Part shown: positions 53,518 to 61,451 of the stretch, piece after piece
How the letters are laid out: each line of letters opens with the position of its first letter
How positions within the stretch are numbered: the first letter of the stretch is position 1
Notes under the pieces: model-generated
Seen by the model: the letters and a program-made list of their open reading frames with translations, nothing else
The model's database searches: none
Told to the model about the DNA's origin: nothing
Position numbers and translations under genes: made by a program
Origin: CAYRQP01 sp964426545
Lineage (GTDB): Bacteria > Fermentibacterota > Fermentibacteria > Fermentibacterales > JCC-6
Direction: 5' to 3'
DNA length: 64,000 nucleotides
Assembly (NCBI GenBank): GCA_964426545.1
Contig: CAYRQP010000009.1
Span: forward strand, 38,251 to 102,250

Positions 53518-54777
53518 TCATTGAATGAACTTGGGGCGGAAAGAACTTCTTATCGCTGCTCCGAATGCCTGTGCGATTTCTTTCTGTGCAAGTCCAAATA
53601 CGTTAGTACCTATGTTAAAGAGAAATTCCATTTCCTTTTCGTTGATCGTCCTGTCGCAAATCACGATGTCCATAAGAAAATTGAACATGTCATATCTTTC
53701 AAACGGATTTCGCTCGAGAATGTAACTGATAGAATCATTGAACAGTGTCATGATGTCATCCTGGTCTATCTCACATATCTCTGAGAAGTACTTCAATGGG
53801 AATTTTACGTTGTAATTAGCCAAAGCTAACAGTATTTTCTCGATCTCTCTCAGGGACATATCCCCGTCGATCGTTGCCATCATGATGCCGCCTGAAGCAA
53901 TGAAGCCCTTCCTATGTTCATCCATTTCCGTGACACCGATAGTCAGCATTATCTCCAGCAGGTCATCGATTTTCCTATCGAGGTTCTTGTCGTCTTTCAG
54001 TTTCTTATCACTGGAAATTCTCTTGAATAATTCAGATTCACTGAAGAATTTGAGAGCCTTGGTACGAATTGGGTTAACCGGATGCGAACTTCCCTGATAT
54101 GACCTGTTCTCAATGAGGAACTGCAGTGAATTCTCGATTTCCTGCATATAGGTTTCCGGTTTGAAGTCTATGCGGGATGTATCGATTCCCGAAGCCATCT
54201 TGAAAAATGCTGAAATACATCTATTCATATCCTTGCAGGCAATCAAGCCGTATCTGTCAGCAGAGAGTTCGGAAAGTCGGGACCAAAGAGCTATTTTGTT
54301 CGACATTATCAAAGGATAGTTCTTGTGCTCGCTTTCAAGAAATACCATATGGACAATCGACATCAGTTCGACGTTTCTGGATATGAGATGCCCGATTTCA
54401 TGTCCGATGACAAACCTGAGTTCATTGGTGTCGAATTTTTCAAGCAGACCGGAGTGAATGGCTATCAGGTCATGTTCTTCATCTTTCAGTTTTTGAACAG
54501 CGAAGCAGTTCAAGCCTGGATCGCTGATGATATAAAAGTCAATTGGGTCTTTGAAATTAAGCACGTCCTTAACATCGTGGCAAAGTTTAAATAGATTTGG
54601 TGACATGTTCTCGGTAATCCTGAAACCATTGCTCTCGAGCATTGCCTGAAACTGGTTTGTTCCGCTTTCTACCTGTTCCTCCTCCATTATCTTCTTCAGA
54701 ATATCACCATGCAGAAGAGTGTAGAGACTCTCGCTTATTTCCTTCTCCAGAGCAATTCGAATGATGTCATAGTCCAT
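53518..54777 (-). CDS. M48-type metallopeptidase with C-terminal TerB-like domain
   Basis: 419 residues. FVIGHEIGHLISRNVE holds the HExxH zinc site, and LSELSADRYGLIAC provides the downstream Glu/Asp ligand typical of M48. No transmembrane segment is apparent, unlike HtpX. The C-terminal ~120 residues (ISYILERNPFERYDMFNFLMDIVICDRTINEKEMEFLFNIG) resemble the all-helical TerB/co-chaperone fold. Such cytosolic Zn-peptidases are seen in many bacteria, with unknown targets. Confidence 0.82.
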   Translation of the reverse strand: MDYDIIRIALEKEISESLYTLLHGDILKKIMEEEQVESGTNQFQAMLESNGFRITENMSPNLFKLCHDVKDVLNFKDPIDFYIISDPGLNCFAVQKLKDEEHDLIAIHSGLLEKFDTNELRFVIGHEIGHLISRNVELMSIVHMVFLESEHKNYPLIMSNKIALWSRLSELSADRYGLIACKDMNRCISAFFKMASGIDTSRIDFKPETYMQEIENSLQFLIENRSYQGSSHPVNPIRTKALKFFSESELFKRISSDKKLKDDKNLDRKIDDLLEIMLTIGVTEMDEHRKGFIASGGIMMATIDGDMSLREIEKILLALANYNVKFPLKYFSEICEIDQDDIMTLFNDSISYILERNPFERYDMFNFLMDIVICDRTINEKEMEFLFNIGTNVFGLAQKEIAQAFGAAIRSSFRPKFIQ

Positions 54778-54842
54778 TTTGATTCCTTAGGTTTAGTGCA
54801 TGATGAAACCTGATCGAACTCAGGCAATTAATTCCAGTTAAA

Positions 54843-54868
54843 CAAAGCAGATAATGGTATCTGTTTTG
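54843..54868 (-). terminator. Hairpin after the flavin reductase-like gene
   Basis: CAGATA/TATCTG stem at 54848-54863 inside outer CAAA/TTTG pairs, just downstream (minus strand) of the gene ending at 54881. It is followed on that strand only by a short T-rich stretch, so termination is weakly supported. Confidence 0.35.
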
Positions 54869-54880
54869 TAGTACAGTGTA

Positions 54881-55411
54881 CTATTTTGCCTTCAGCACCT
54901 TCAGTATCTCGCCGACGTACATTCTATGGTAACCGCACTTCGGATAGAGTTTATCAAGTTCGGGAAACAGGAAATTATCAGGGTCGATGTTCTGGTAATA
55001 AAGTTCTCGGCAGATTATTATCAAGCGTGCTTCTTCAAATGCCGAAGTATCCGGTACCGGTTCGAAAACGGTCAATCCGGTGTGTTTCAGCTTATTTGCA
55101 TTCCTCCCTGAGTTCTTGCCGCAGAATTCAAGCGCTTCTCTATATTCTTCCGAGAAGAATGAGAGCGTGAATTTACTGTTTCGTTCCATGAACTGATAAG
55201 TATATCTCTGAGGTCTTACAAATACAAATGCAACCCGCTTATGCCACAACTGCCCTAAAGCACCCCAGCTGGCAGTCATCATATTGAATATCCCGCCCGC
55301 TTTGCCGGAGGAGAGAAGCATCCAGTCTTCGGCAATTAGTTTCATTGAGTTATCGGTAATGTCATCCGGGCTGATTTCAATAAATTTCTCTGCTGTATTA
55401 TCCGAATTCAT
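54881..55411 (-). CDS. Flavin reductase-like (split-barrel FMN-binding) protein
   Basis: 176 residues from ATG 55411. DWMLLSSGKAGGIFNMMTASWGALGQLWHKRVAFVFVRPQRYTYQFMERN matches the flavin reductase-like family found in anaerobes; LSFFSEEYREALEFCGKNSGRNANK follows. Family members bind FMN and transfer electrons or reduce flavins; partner unknown. Divergent from hisS across a 10-base inverted repeat. An upstream TTG two codons earlier is an alternative start. Confidence 0.85.
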   Translation of the reverse strand: MNSDNTAEKFIEISPDDITDNSMKLIAEDWMLLSSGKAGGIFNMMTASWGALGQLWHKRVAFVFVRPQRYTYQFMERNSKFTLSFFSEEYREALEFCGKNSGRNANKLKHTGLTVFEPVPDTSAFEEARLIIICRELYYQNIDPDNFLFPELDKLYPKCGYHRMYVGEILKVLKAK

Positions 55412-55441
55412 GACCAACACACTCCAACAATCAATAATTAT

Positions 55442-55482
55442 TTCTTTTGTAAACATAAATTCTTTTATATACTACAAAAGAA
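55442..55482. promoter_or_regulatory. 10-base inverted repeat in a divergent promoter region
   Basis: TTCTTTTGTA (55442-55451) and TACAAAAGAA (55473-55482) are perfect complements with a 21-base AT-rich spacer. The element lies 31 bases upstream of the flavin reductase-like gene and about 97 before hisS, a natural place for an operator. The minus strand of the spacer carries TATATAAAA. Confidence 0.4.
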
Positions 55483-55578
55483 CTTGTTGAAATACAACCT
55501 TTAATTATGTGACTTGTGTTTATTTGTGTATATATGCAGGATACTGCGATGAAATTGATAAGAGAGACCGGAGGGACC

Positions 55579-56874
55579 ATGACACAGAGTAAGAAACCGC
55601 TTGCAGGAATGCGCCAGTTGTTTCCTGATGAAAAGCGTGTGGATAATTACATTGTCGAAAAGTTGAGAGAGTCGGGATTGCTATACGGTTTCGAAGAATA
55701 TGATGCACCGGTACTCGAACCCCTGGATTTGTTTTTGGCTAAATCCGGAAGTGAACTTGCACGAAAACAGAGTTATAACTTCACAGACAAGGGGGGGAGA
55801 GAACTCATCATGCGTCCCGAAATGACCCCTTCACTTGCACGGATGGTTGCTGCAGGCGGTGAACTTGTGAGTCCCGTAAAGTGGATGTCCTTCCCGCTTT
55901 GCTATCGCTATGAAAGGACTCAGCGGGGAAGAGTTAGGGAATTTCTACAGTTCAATCTCGATATTCTCGGATGCTCAGGTCTCAATGCGGATCTGGAAGT
56001 CATTCTTGTACTCGAGCGCTTGTTTTTCGCACTGGGAGCAAATGCCGGACAGTATCAGATCGTATTCTCAAGCAGGGAATTCGCGGCAGAAGTATTTCGC
56101 AGGTATGGGTTCACGGATGAGGAGATCACTTTGGCTTACTCCATTATCGACAAGAAAGATAAAATGGAATCTGCAAAGTGGCTAGATTTCCTGAATGAGA
56201 CTATCACCAACAGTGCAAAATCAGAGGTAATTAATAGATTCGTAAACTCTGATTCCCTCGAAACTCCATGGCTTACAGAACTCATGAAAGATGATCCTGC
56301 ATACAACGAACTTCTCGAATTTTCTGCGTTGCTTGAAAAAGCCGGAACAAAGGCAACGGTGTTCAATGCCAGAGTAGTAAGGGGGTTGGACTATTACACT
56401 GGCATAGTCTTCGAAGTAATGGACACGGGTGGTGAAAACGGCAGGGCAATCTGCGGCGGAGGCAGATATGATAATCTTGTCGGTATATTTGGAGGCAGGG
56501 AAATCTCCGGGGTCGGTTTCGGGCTTGGCATTCTAACTTTGAAACTGTTCCTTGAAACATACGATCTGATTCCTGGGAATATCGCAGATGCTCCGACTGC
56601 GGATTTATTCCTTGCTGTTGTATCCGGTGATGAACTCGGTTATGCCCTTCGGATTGCGGAAGAGTTAAGGGACAGCGGTATAACCGTGGAAATGGATATA
56701 CTTGGCAGGAATCTCTCTAAACAGTTCAAACTTGCCGAAAAGCGGAATATAAGATTCATGGGTGTTGTGGGAGCTGATGAAGCAGAAACATCTACAGTGT
56801 CATTGAAAAATCTGATAACGGGCAAGAAGGAAGTTATGAAGACTGACGAAATTCCAGCTTTCATAAAGCAATGA
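55579..56874 (+). CDS. hisS: Histidyl-tRNA synthetase
   Basis: 431 residues from ATG 55579 (GGAGGG upstream; ATG 55549 is an alternative). Class II synthetase: motif 2 CYRYERTQRGRVREFLQFN, HisA-type VRGLDYYTGIVFEV, and motif 3 CGGGRYDNLVGIFGG ... GVGFGLGILTL. A C-terminal anticodon-binding domain is present. Followed after 24 bases by the fRMsr-like gene. Confidence 0.95.
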   Translation: MTQSKKPLAGMRQLFPDEKRVDNYIVEKLRESGLLYGFEEYDAPVLEPLDLFLAKSGSELARKQSYNFTDKGGRELIMRPEMTPSLARMVAAGGELVSPVKWMSFPLCYRYERTQRGRVREFLQFNLDILGCSGLNADLEVILVLERLFFALGANAGQYQIVFSSREFAAEVFRRYGFTDEEITLAYSIIDKKDKMESAKWLDFLNETITNSAKSEVINRFVNSDSLETPWLTELMKDDPAYNELLEFSALLEKAGTKATVFNARVVRGLDYYTGIVFEVMDTGGENGRAICGGGRYDNLVGIFGGREISGVGFGLGILTLKLFLETYDLIPGNIADAPTADLFLAVVSGDELGYALRIAEELRDSGITVEMDILGRNLSKQFKLAEKRNIRFMGVVGADEAETSTVSLKNLITGKKEVMKTDEIPAFIKQ

Positions 56875-56898
56875 TATTCCGGATTAAATCTTACTGAG

Positions 56899-57396
56899 AT
56901 GATTGATATGACAGGTTATGCAGGAATCCTTGCTGATGCGCAATCGGTTGTCACAGGGGATGTCTATCCTGCAGAAAAACTCCAAAAACTTTGCGACCTG
57001 TTAGTCGACAGACTGGAAAGTTGTGACTGGGCAGGACTCTATATAGTGGATTCGTTATCAGTGGATGAACTTGTTCTGGGCCCGTTCTGCGGTGCTTCAA
57101 CCGAACATGTCCGGATTTCGTTTGGTTCGGGGATCTGCGGACAGGTAGCCGTGTCGAAGAAGACCTTCATTGCAGCTGATGTCTCAGATGAGAATAATTA
57201 TCTTGCCTGCAGTCCGGATGTTAGATCCGAAATCGTAATTCCAATATTTGACAAGGACACATTCATTGGTGAACTGGACATTGATTCGCACAAGAGAAGT
57301 GCTTTTTTACATGAAGAAATACAGATTCTTGAAGCAATTGCAGTTTTGTCTTCAGAGAGCGTCTTGCACTTACAGGAGAGCATGAGTAAGAAATGA
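56899..57396 (+). CDS. GAF-domain free methionine-(R)-sulfoxide reductase
   Basis: 165 residues. DWAGLYIVD, LGPFCGASTEHVRISFGSGICGQVA, NYLACSPDVRSEIVIPI and GELDIDSHKRSAF match the fRMsr (YebR-like) GAF proteins, including the cysteines of GPFCG, GICG and LACS. These reduce free methionine-R-sulfoxide using thioredoxin. Overlaps the following gene by ATGA. Confidence 0.85.
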   Translation: MIDMTGYAGILADAQSVVTGDVYPAEKLQKLCDLLVDRLESCDWAGLYIVDSLSVDELVLGPFCGASTEHVRISFGSGICGQVAVSKKTFIAADVSDENNYLACSPDVRSEIVIPIFDKDTFIGELDIDSHKRSAFLHEEIQILEAIAVLSSESVLHLQESMSKK

Positions 57397-58838
57397 ACAC
57401 TGGAACCGAGACGCTGAATAATGTGAAATCAGGATATGTAACTTTCGGGTTTATTCTTATTGCAGTAGCACTGATTATAGGGACACTGACCAAGATGTTT
57501 GCCATTACTGTAGTGATCTTTGCAGTGCCGTGTATTCTCGTGCTGATTATCGGATCTCCTCTCAGAATACTGGCATTTACACTTTCACTGCAGATAATTG
57601 TGACATTGAGCCAGCTGAAGACTTTACCTATAATTGTACGTCCTGACGAAATTCTCCTTATTTGGTGTGCCATTCTCTGGCTTTTTGCTTTGCCTGACGG
57701 TGCAATGAAAGATGTTAAATCGGGAGCAGTCGGAAAACTAATTCTCATATTTGTGCTGCTATTCTGTATTGCAGTATTCAGAGGGATACTGAGCGGGAAA
57801 GACTACGGTGTGATCTTCCTCCAGATGCGCACCTATCTCGGATATCTGATGTATTTTCCTATACTGTGGATCCTTTCGGATAAGAATGCACGAAATATCA
57901 TGTGGAAAGTACTTCTATATGCAGGCACTGCCAGCGCTCTGGTCATGACGGCGAAAGGCATTCTGGGCATCGGTGAAGGTGTATCTCTCGATTATGCAAC
58001 CGGAGTAAGAGTTGTAGCACGTGAACCCAATGCAATAGCGGTTATATTGCTGATCCTCGCCGCAAAACTATTCAAGGACTGGAAGAACAAACCCAATCTT
58101 CTATTTATCATTCCCGGTGTCATTCTAATGATTGGATCTATAGTGTTATCACAATCCCGAAGTATATGGGGTGGAGTGTTTCTGGCGGTAATTGGCGTCT
58201 GGATACTCAATCTTTTTAAGAAAGAGAAAAAACAGAATCTTCCAAAGAAACTTGCGGTTGGAGTGTTAATTTTCTTCGTTCTTACAATACTGCTCGTTTC
58301 AGCTGTGTCTGTTCTTGGCGTTGTTTCTTTGGATGACATCATATCGCGCAGTACAAAAGAAACCGCACTGGAGGACCCGTCTCAATCATCGATGTTTGCC
58401 CGCATTTGTATGTGGTATGCAGTCAGTAAAGAACTCACGGGAGTATATGTCTGGATAGGGCGGGGTGTAGGCAGTACAGCAACCTTTTTTCTCTTCGAAT
58501 TTGGTCAACTCAGAACTAAACACTGGATTGACGGGTCTTTTATGCAGACTGCTCTTATCATGGGAATAACTGGTTCGTTTGCATTATTACTGATTTATCT
58601 GTCTGCTTTGTCTAGTTCAGTTAAACTGTTTCTATGCACGAAATTGAAAAGTAGAGCAGGTATATCACTTGGCATCTTTGCTGCAGTTTTAATGCTTCTG
58701 TTTGCCTCTATTTTCGGCTCTCTGCTGACAAATTACAGGTTTACAGTATTATGGGCATTATTGTTAGCCTGGCTGCAGACCGAAATAACGCTTGAAAAGC
58801 GTGAAAATGCAGAAGAAAAGACACCCTCCAAAACCTAA
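57393..58838 (+). CDS. O-antigen ligase/polymerase-like membrane protein
   Basis: 481 residues with about a dozen transmembrane helices. The long hydrophilic loop between late helices (VVSLDDIISRSTKETALEDPSQSSMFARICMWYAVSKEL...GRGVGSTATFFLF) and SIVLSQSRSIWGGVFLAVIG are typical of the Wzy_C/WaaL family. Role in surface glycan ligation or polymerisation is inferred; no glycosyltransferases are adjacent. Confidence 0.8.
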   Translation: MNTGTETLNNVKSGYVTFGFILIAVALIIGTLTKMFAITVVIFAVPCILVLIIGSPLRILAFTLSLQIIVTLSQLKTLPIIVRPDEILLIWCAILWLFALPDGAMKDVKSGAVGKLILIFVLLFCIAVFRGILSGKDYGVIFLQMRTYLGYLMYFPILWILSDKNARNIMWKVLLYAGTASALVMTAKGILGIGEGVSLDYATGVRVVAREPNAIAVILLILAAKLFKDWKNKPNLLFIIPGVILMIGSIVLSQSRSIWGGVFLAVIGVWILNLFKKEKKQNLPKKLAVGVLIFFVLTILLVSAVSVLGVVSLDDIISRSTKETALEDPSQSSMFARICMWYAVSKELTGVYVWIGRGVGSTATFFLFEFGQLRTKHWIDGSFMQTALIMGITGSFALLLIYLSALSSSVKLFLCTKLKSRAGISLGIFAAVLMLLFASIFGSLLTNYRFTVLWALLLAWLQTEITLEKRENAEEKTPSKT

Positions 58839-58846
58839 TTTGGCTC

Positions 58847-58875
58847 TTGTTCTTTCTCGAATCAATATGTATAAT
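58847..58875 (+). promoter_or_regulatory. Promoter TTGTTC-N17-TATAAT
   Basis: TTGTTC at 58847-58852, 17-base spacer, perfect -10 TATAAT at 58870-58875. Transcription would begin near 58882, giving an untranslated leader of ~257 bases before the malic enzyme start. Confidence 0.55.
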
Positions 58876-58992
58876 TTCACTTCCATTTTCTGTTGGTTAA
58901 TACCGTGTCTTAAGTGGAACGGAGTTTAGATAGTCATCAGAAATTCCAAACATCATATCTTATTTTCCGATACGATAATAACTGTAGTTCTT

Positions 58993-59034
58993 AATGAATC
59001 ACATAGTTGATTCATTTTGAAAGGAGTTGATTCA
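58993..59034. promoter_or_regulatory. Inverted plus direct repeat (operator-like) before malic enzyme
   Basis: AATGAATCA (58993-59001), 6 bases, TGATTCATT (59008-59016) is a perfect 9-base inverted repeat. AGTTGATTCA occurs at 59005-59014 and again at 59025-59034, exactly 20 bases (about two helical turns) apart. The geometry suits cooperative dimer binding by a CRP/FNR-size regulator, although the half-site is neither the CRP nor the FNR consensus. Confidence 0.5.
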
Positions 59035-59138
59035 GAAAAACAGTGAACATTCGGTTGTGACCAGGTAATGTTCTTTACAAAATGTGAATCTAATTCTGCA
59101 GATAATGCAGACAAAAAAATCGATACGGAGGTATCAAA

Positions 59139-61379
59139 TTGGCTATCAGCCGCGAAGAAGCTCTTGAGTATCACAGCAAGGGCAAACCCGGTAAAATAGA
59201 AGTTGTTTCAACCAAACGCTGCAGGACTCAACGTGACCTTTCAATGGCATATACTCCCGGAGTTGCCATCCCGTGCAGGGAAATAGAGAAAGATAATTCG
59301 AAAATATACGATTACACAGCCAGGGGGAATCTGGTGGCTGTCATCTCCAACGGTACTGCCGTTCTCGGTCTCGGTGATATAGGCGCCGGAGCCGGAAAAC
59401 CTGTCATGGAAGGCAAAGGCGTTCTTTTCAAGCGTTTTGCTGACATTGATGTATTCGATATTGAAATAGACTCGAAAGATCCTGATGAGATAATAAGGGC
59501 TGTCGAGATGATGGAGCCCACATTCGGCGGAATTAATCTCGAGGATATTGCAGCACCTGATTGCTTTGTTATCGAAGAAGAACTCAAAAAGAGAATGGAC
59601 ATTCCGGTATTTCATGATGATCAGCATGGCACTGCGATTATTTCGGGTGCTGCTCTCCTAAACGCACTGGAACTCAATGGAAAGAACATAAAAGACCTCA
59701 AACTCGTTGTTAGCGGTGCCGGTGCCTCTGCCATTGCCTGCACCAATTACTATGTCAGTCTCGGTGTCAAAATAGAAAATGTCCTTCTCTGCGACAGCAA
59801 GGGAGTTATCTACAAGGGCAGGACCGAAGGTATGAACAAGTTCAAGGCGAAGTACGCAGCCGTTACGGAAAGACGGACTCTTGAAGATGCCATGGAAGGT
59901 GCAGATGTGTTCCTTGGGCTCTCAGTCGCAGGTCTTGTTTCCAAGGATATGGTTAGCAGTATGGCAAAAGACCCGATCATCTTCGCAATGGCAAACCCTG
60001 ACCCTGAAATAGCATATGATGATGCTGTCGATGCAAGAGAAGATGTGATCATGGCAACTGGACGATCAGATTTTCCGAATCAGGTCAACAATGTGCTTGG
60101 GTTCCCGTTCATTTTCAGGGGTGCTCTCGATGTCAGGGCTTCAGACATCAACGAAGAAATGAAGCATGCAGCCACAAAAGCGCTTGCCGACCTTGCAAAG
60201 GAAGATGTTCCGGATTCAGTATGCAAAGCTTACGGGGTTGATAGGCTTACATTCGGCAGAGAATATCTCATTCCCAAGCCGTTCGACCACAGAGTTCTTC
60301 TCTGGGAGGCAAAGGCTGTTGCAAAAGCAGCTATGGACACAGGTGTTGCGAAAATCAATCTCGATCTGGACGAGTATGAAAAACAGCTCGAAGCTCGACT
60401 GGGGCGAAGCAGAAGTGTCATGCGCGGAGTTATTTCGAAAGCCCAGAAACACCCGAAACGGGTAGTCTTCCCGGAGGGAGAAGATTCGCGCATACTCCGG
60501 GCATGTGCCAATATTCTCGATGAAGGCATGGCAACTCCAATCCTGCTTGGCTCTCCTAAAATCATCAATGCAAAAATCGAGGAACTCGGTCTAGACTTGG
60601 GTGAAATAGAAATTATCATTCCTTCAGGTTCAGAGCATTTCGACGAATATGCAGAGAAGTACTTCGAACTCCGTCAGAGAAAGGGAAGAACCCTGGAGCA
60701 CTGCAGGAAACTGATGAAACTCCCCCGGGTGTACGGACCTATGATGGTTCGAATGGGTGACGCGGACTCAGTTCTTGGAGGCGTTACCATGCATTACCCG
60801 GAGATGATCAGGCCGGCAATCAGGGTTATCGGGCTGGACGATGAAACTGATATAGTAGCGGGCATGCACATGCTCGTCTTCGATGACAGGGTGATCTTCT
60901 TTGCAGATACTACCGTGAATATTAACCCGTCTGCACAGGACCTTGCAAGTATTGCAAGGCTTGCAGCCAAATATGTGCGTGAACTCGGGTATGAGCCGAG
61001 AGTTGCAATGCTCTCATTCTCGGATTTCGGCAGTGTATCTCACGAGAAATGCCGCAGGATAAGTGAAGCAGTTGAACTTGTAAGACTGGAAGACCCGGAA
61101 CTTATGATTGATGGTGAAATGCAGGCCGACACCGCAATAGTCCCCGACATCATTGAAAACAACTATGACTTCTCATCACTGAAGGGCGGAGCAAACGTTC
61201 TTGTCTTCCCAGATCTTGCATCTGCGAACATAGCATATAAATTATGTTCGCATCTGGCCCGTGCTGATGCGATAGGTCCTGTTCTTATGGGGCTTGCAAA
61301 ATCTGCACATATCCTAAGGCACGGATGTGAAGTCGAAGATATAGTAAACATGACTGCAATTGCAGTTGCGAAAATATAG
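59139..61379 (+). CDS. maeB: Malic enzyme fused to phosphotransacetylase-like domain (MaeB)
   Basis: 746 residues from TTG 59139 (GGAGG upstream). Residues 1-~410: malic enzyme (MAYTPGVA, AVISNGTAVLGLGDIGAGAGKPVMEGK, FHDDQHGTAII, VVSGAGASAIA), converting malate to pyruvate and CO2 with NAD(P)H. Residues ~420-746: Pta-like domain (VVFPEGEDSRILRAC, GGANVLVFPDLASANIAYKL, AIGPVLMGLAKSAHIL). The catalytic Ser-Arg of true Pta (DLSRGCS) is replaced by Arg-His (ILRHGCE, R727/H728), so this domain is probably an acetyl-CoA-sensing regulator, as in E. coli MaeB. The acetate-forming fusion gene follows 72 bases later. Confidence 0.95.
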   Translation: MAISREEALEYHSKGKPGKIEVVSTKRCRTQRDLSMAYTPGVAIPCREIEKDNSKIYDYTARGNLVAVISNGTAVLGLGDIGAGAGKPVMEGKGVLFKRFADIDVFDIEIDSKDPDEIIRAVEMMEPTFGGINLEDIAAPDCFVIEEELKKRMDIPVFHDDQHGTAIISGAALLNALELNGKNIKDLKLVVSGAGASAIACTNYYVSLGVKIENVLLCDSKGVIYKGRTEGMNKFKAKYAAVTERRTLEDAMEGADVFLGLSVAGLVSKDMVSSMAKDPIIFAMANPDPEIAYDDAVDAREDVIMATGRSDFPNQVNNVLGFPFIFRGALDVRASDINEEMKHAATKALADLAKEDVPDSVCKAYGVDRLTFGREYLIPKPFDHRVLLWEAKAVAKAAMDTGVAKINLDLDEYEKQLEARLGRSRSVMRGVISKAQKHPKRVVFPEGEDSRILRACANILDEGMATPILLGSPKIINAKIEELGLDLGEIEIIIPSGSEHFDEYAEKYFELRQRKGRTLEHCRKLMKLPRVYGPMMVRMGDADSVLGGVTMHYPEMIRPAIRVIGLDDETDIVAGMHMLVFDDRVIFFADTTVNINPSAQDLASIARLAAKYVRELGYEPRVAMLSFSDFGSVSHEKCRRISEAVELVRLEDPELMIDGEMQADTAIVPDIIENNYDFSSLKGGANVLVFPDLASANIAYKLCSHLARADAIGPVLMGLAKSAHILRHGCEVEDIVNMTAIAVAKI

Positions 61380-61398
61380 AAACAGGCGAGAATAGAGT

Positions 61399-61419
61399 CG
61401 GAGGGGAGCAATCCCTCCG
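61399..61419 (+). promoter_or_regulatory. Hairpin CGGAGGGG-agcaa-TCCCTCCG between maeB and the acetate gene
   Basis: Eight-pair GC-rich stem with a 5-base loop and no following U-tract. More likely a processing or stability element setting the ratio of the two proteins than a terminator. Confidence 0.45.
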
Positions 61420-61451
61420 GTTCGAACACTAAACAGAAAGGCATCGTTGAC

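Larger units (their letters stand above)
58839..59138. other. Gene-free leader (300 bases) upstream of malic enzyme gene
   Basis: No coding potential seen. It contains a good promoter near its left end, an inverted repeat at 58993-59016 and a direct repeat at 59005-59034, leaving a 5' leader of about 250 bases. Confidence 0.6.

Noticed and set aside
61399..61419. Terminator between maeB and the acetate-forming fusion gene
   Set aside because: Strong stem but no U-tract, and both genes belong to one pathway in the same direction; listed as a possible processing element instead.
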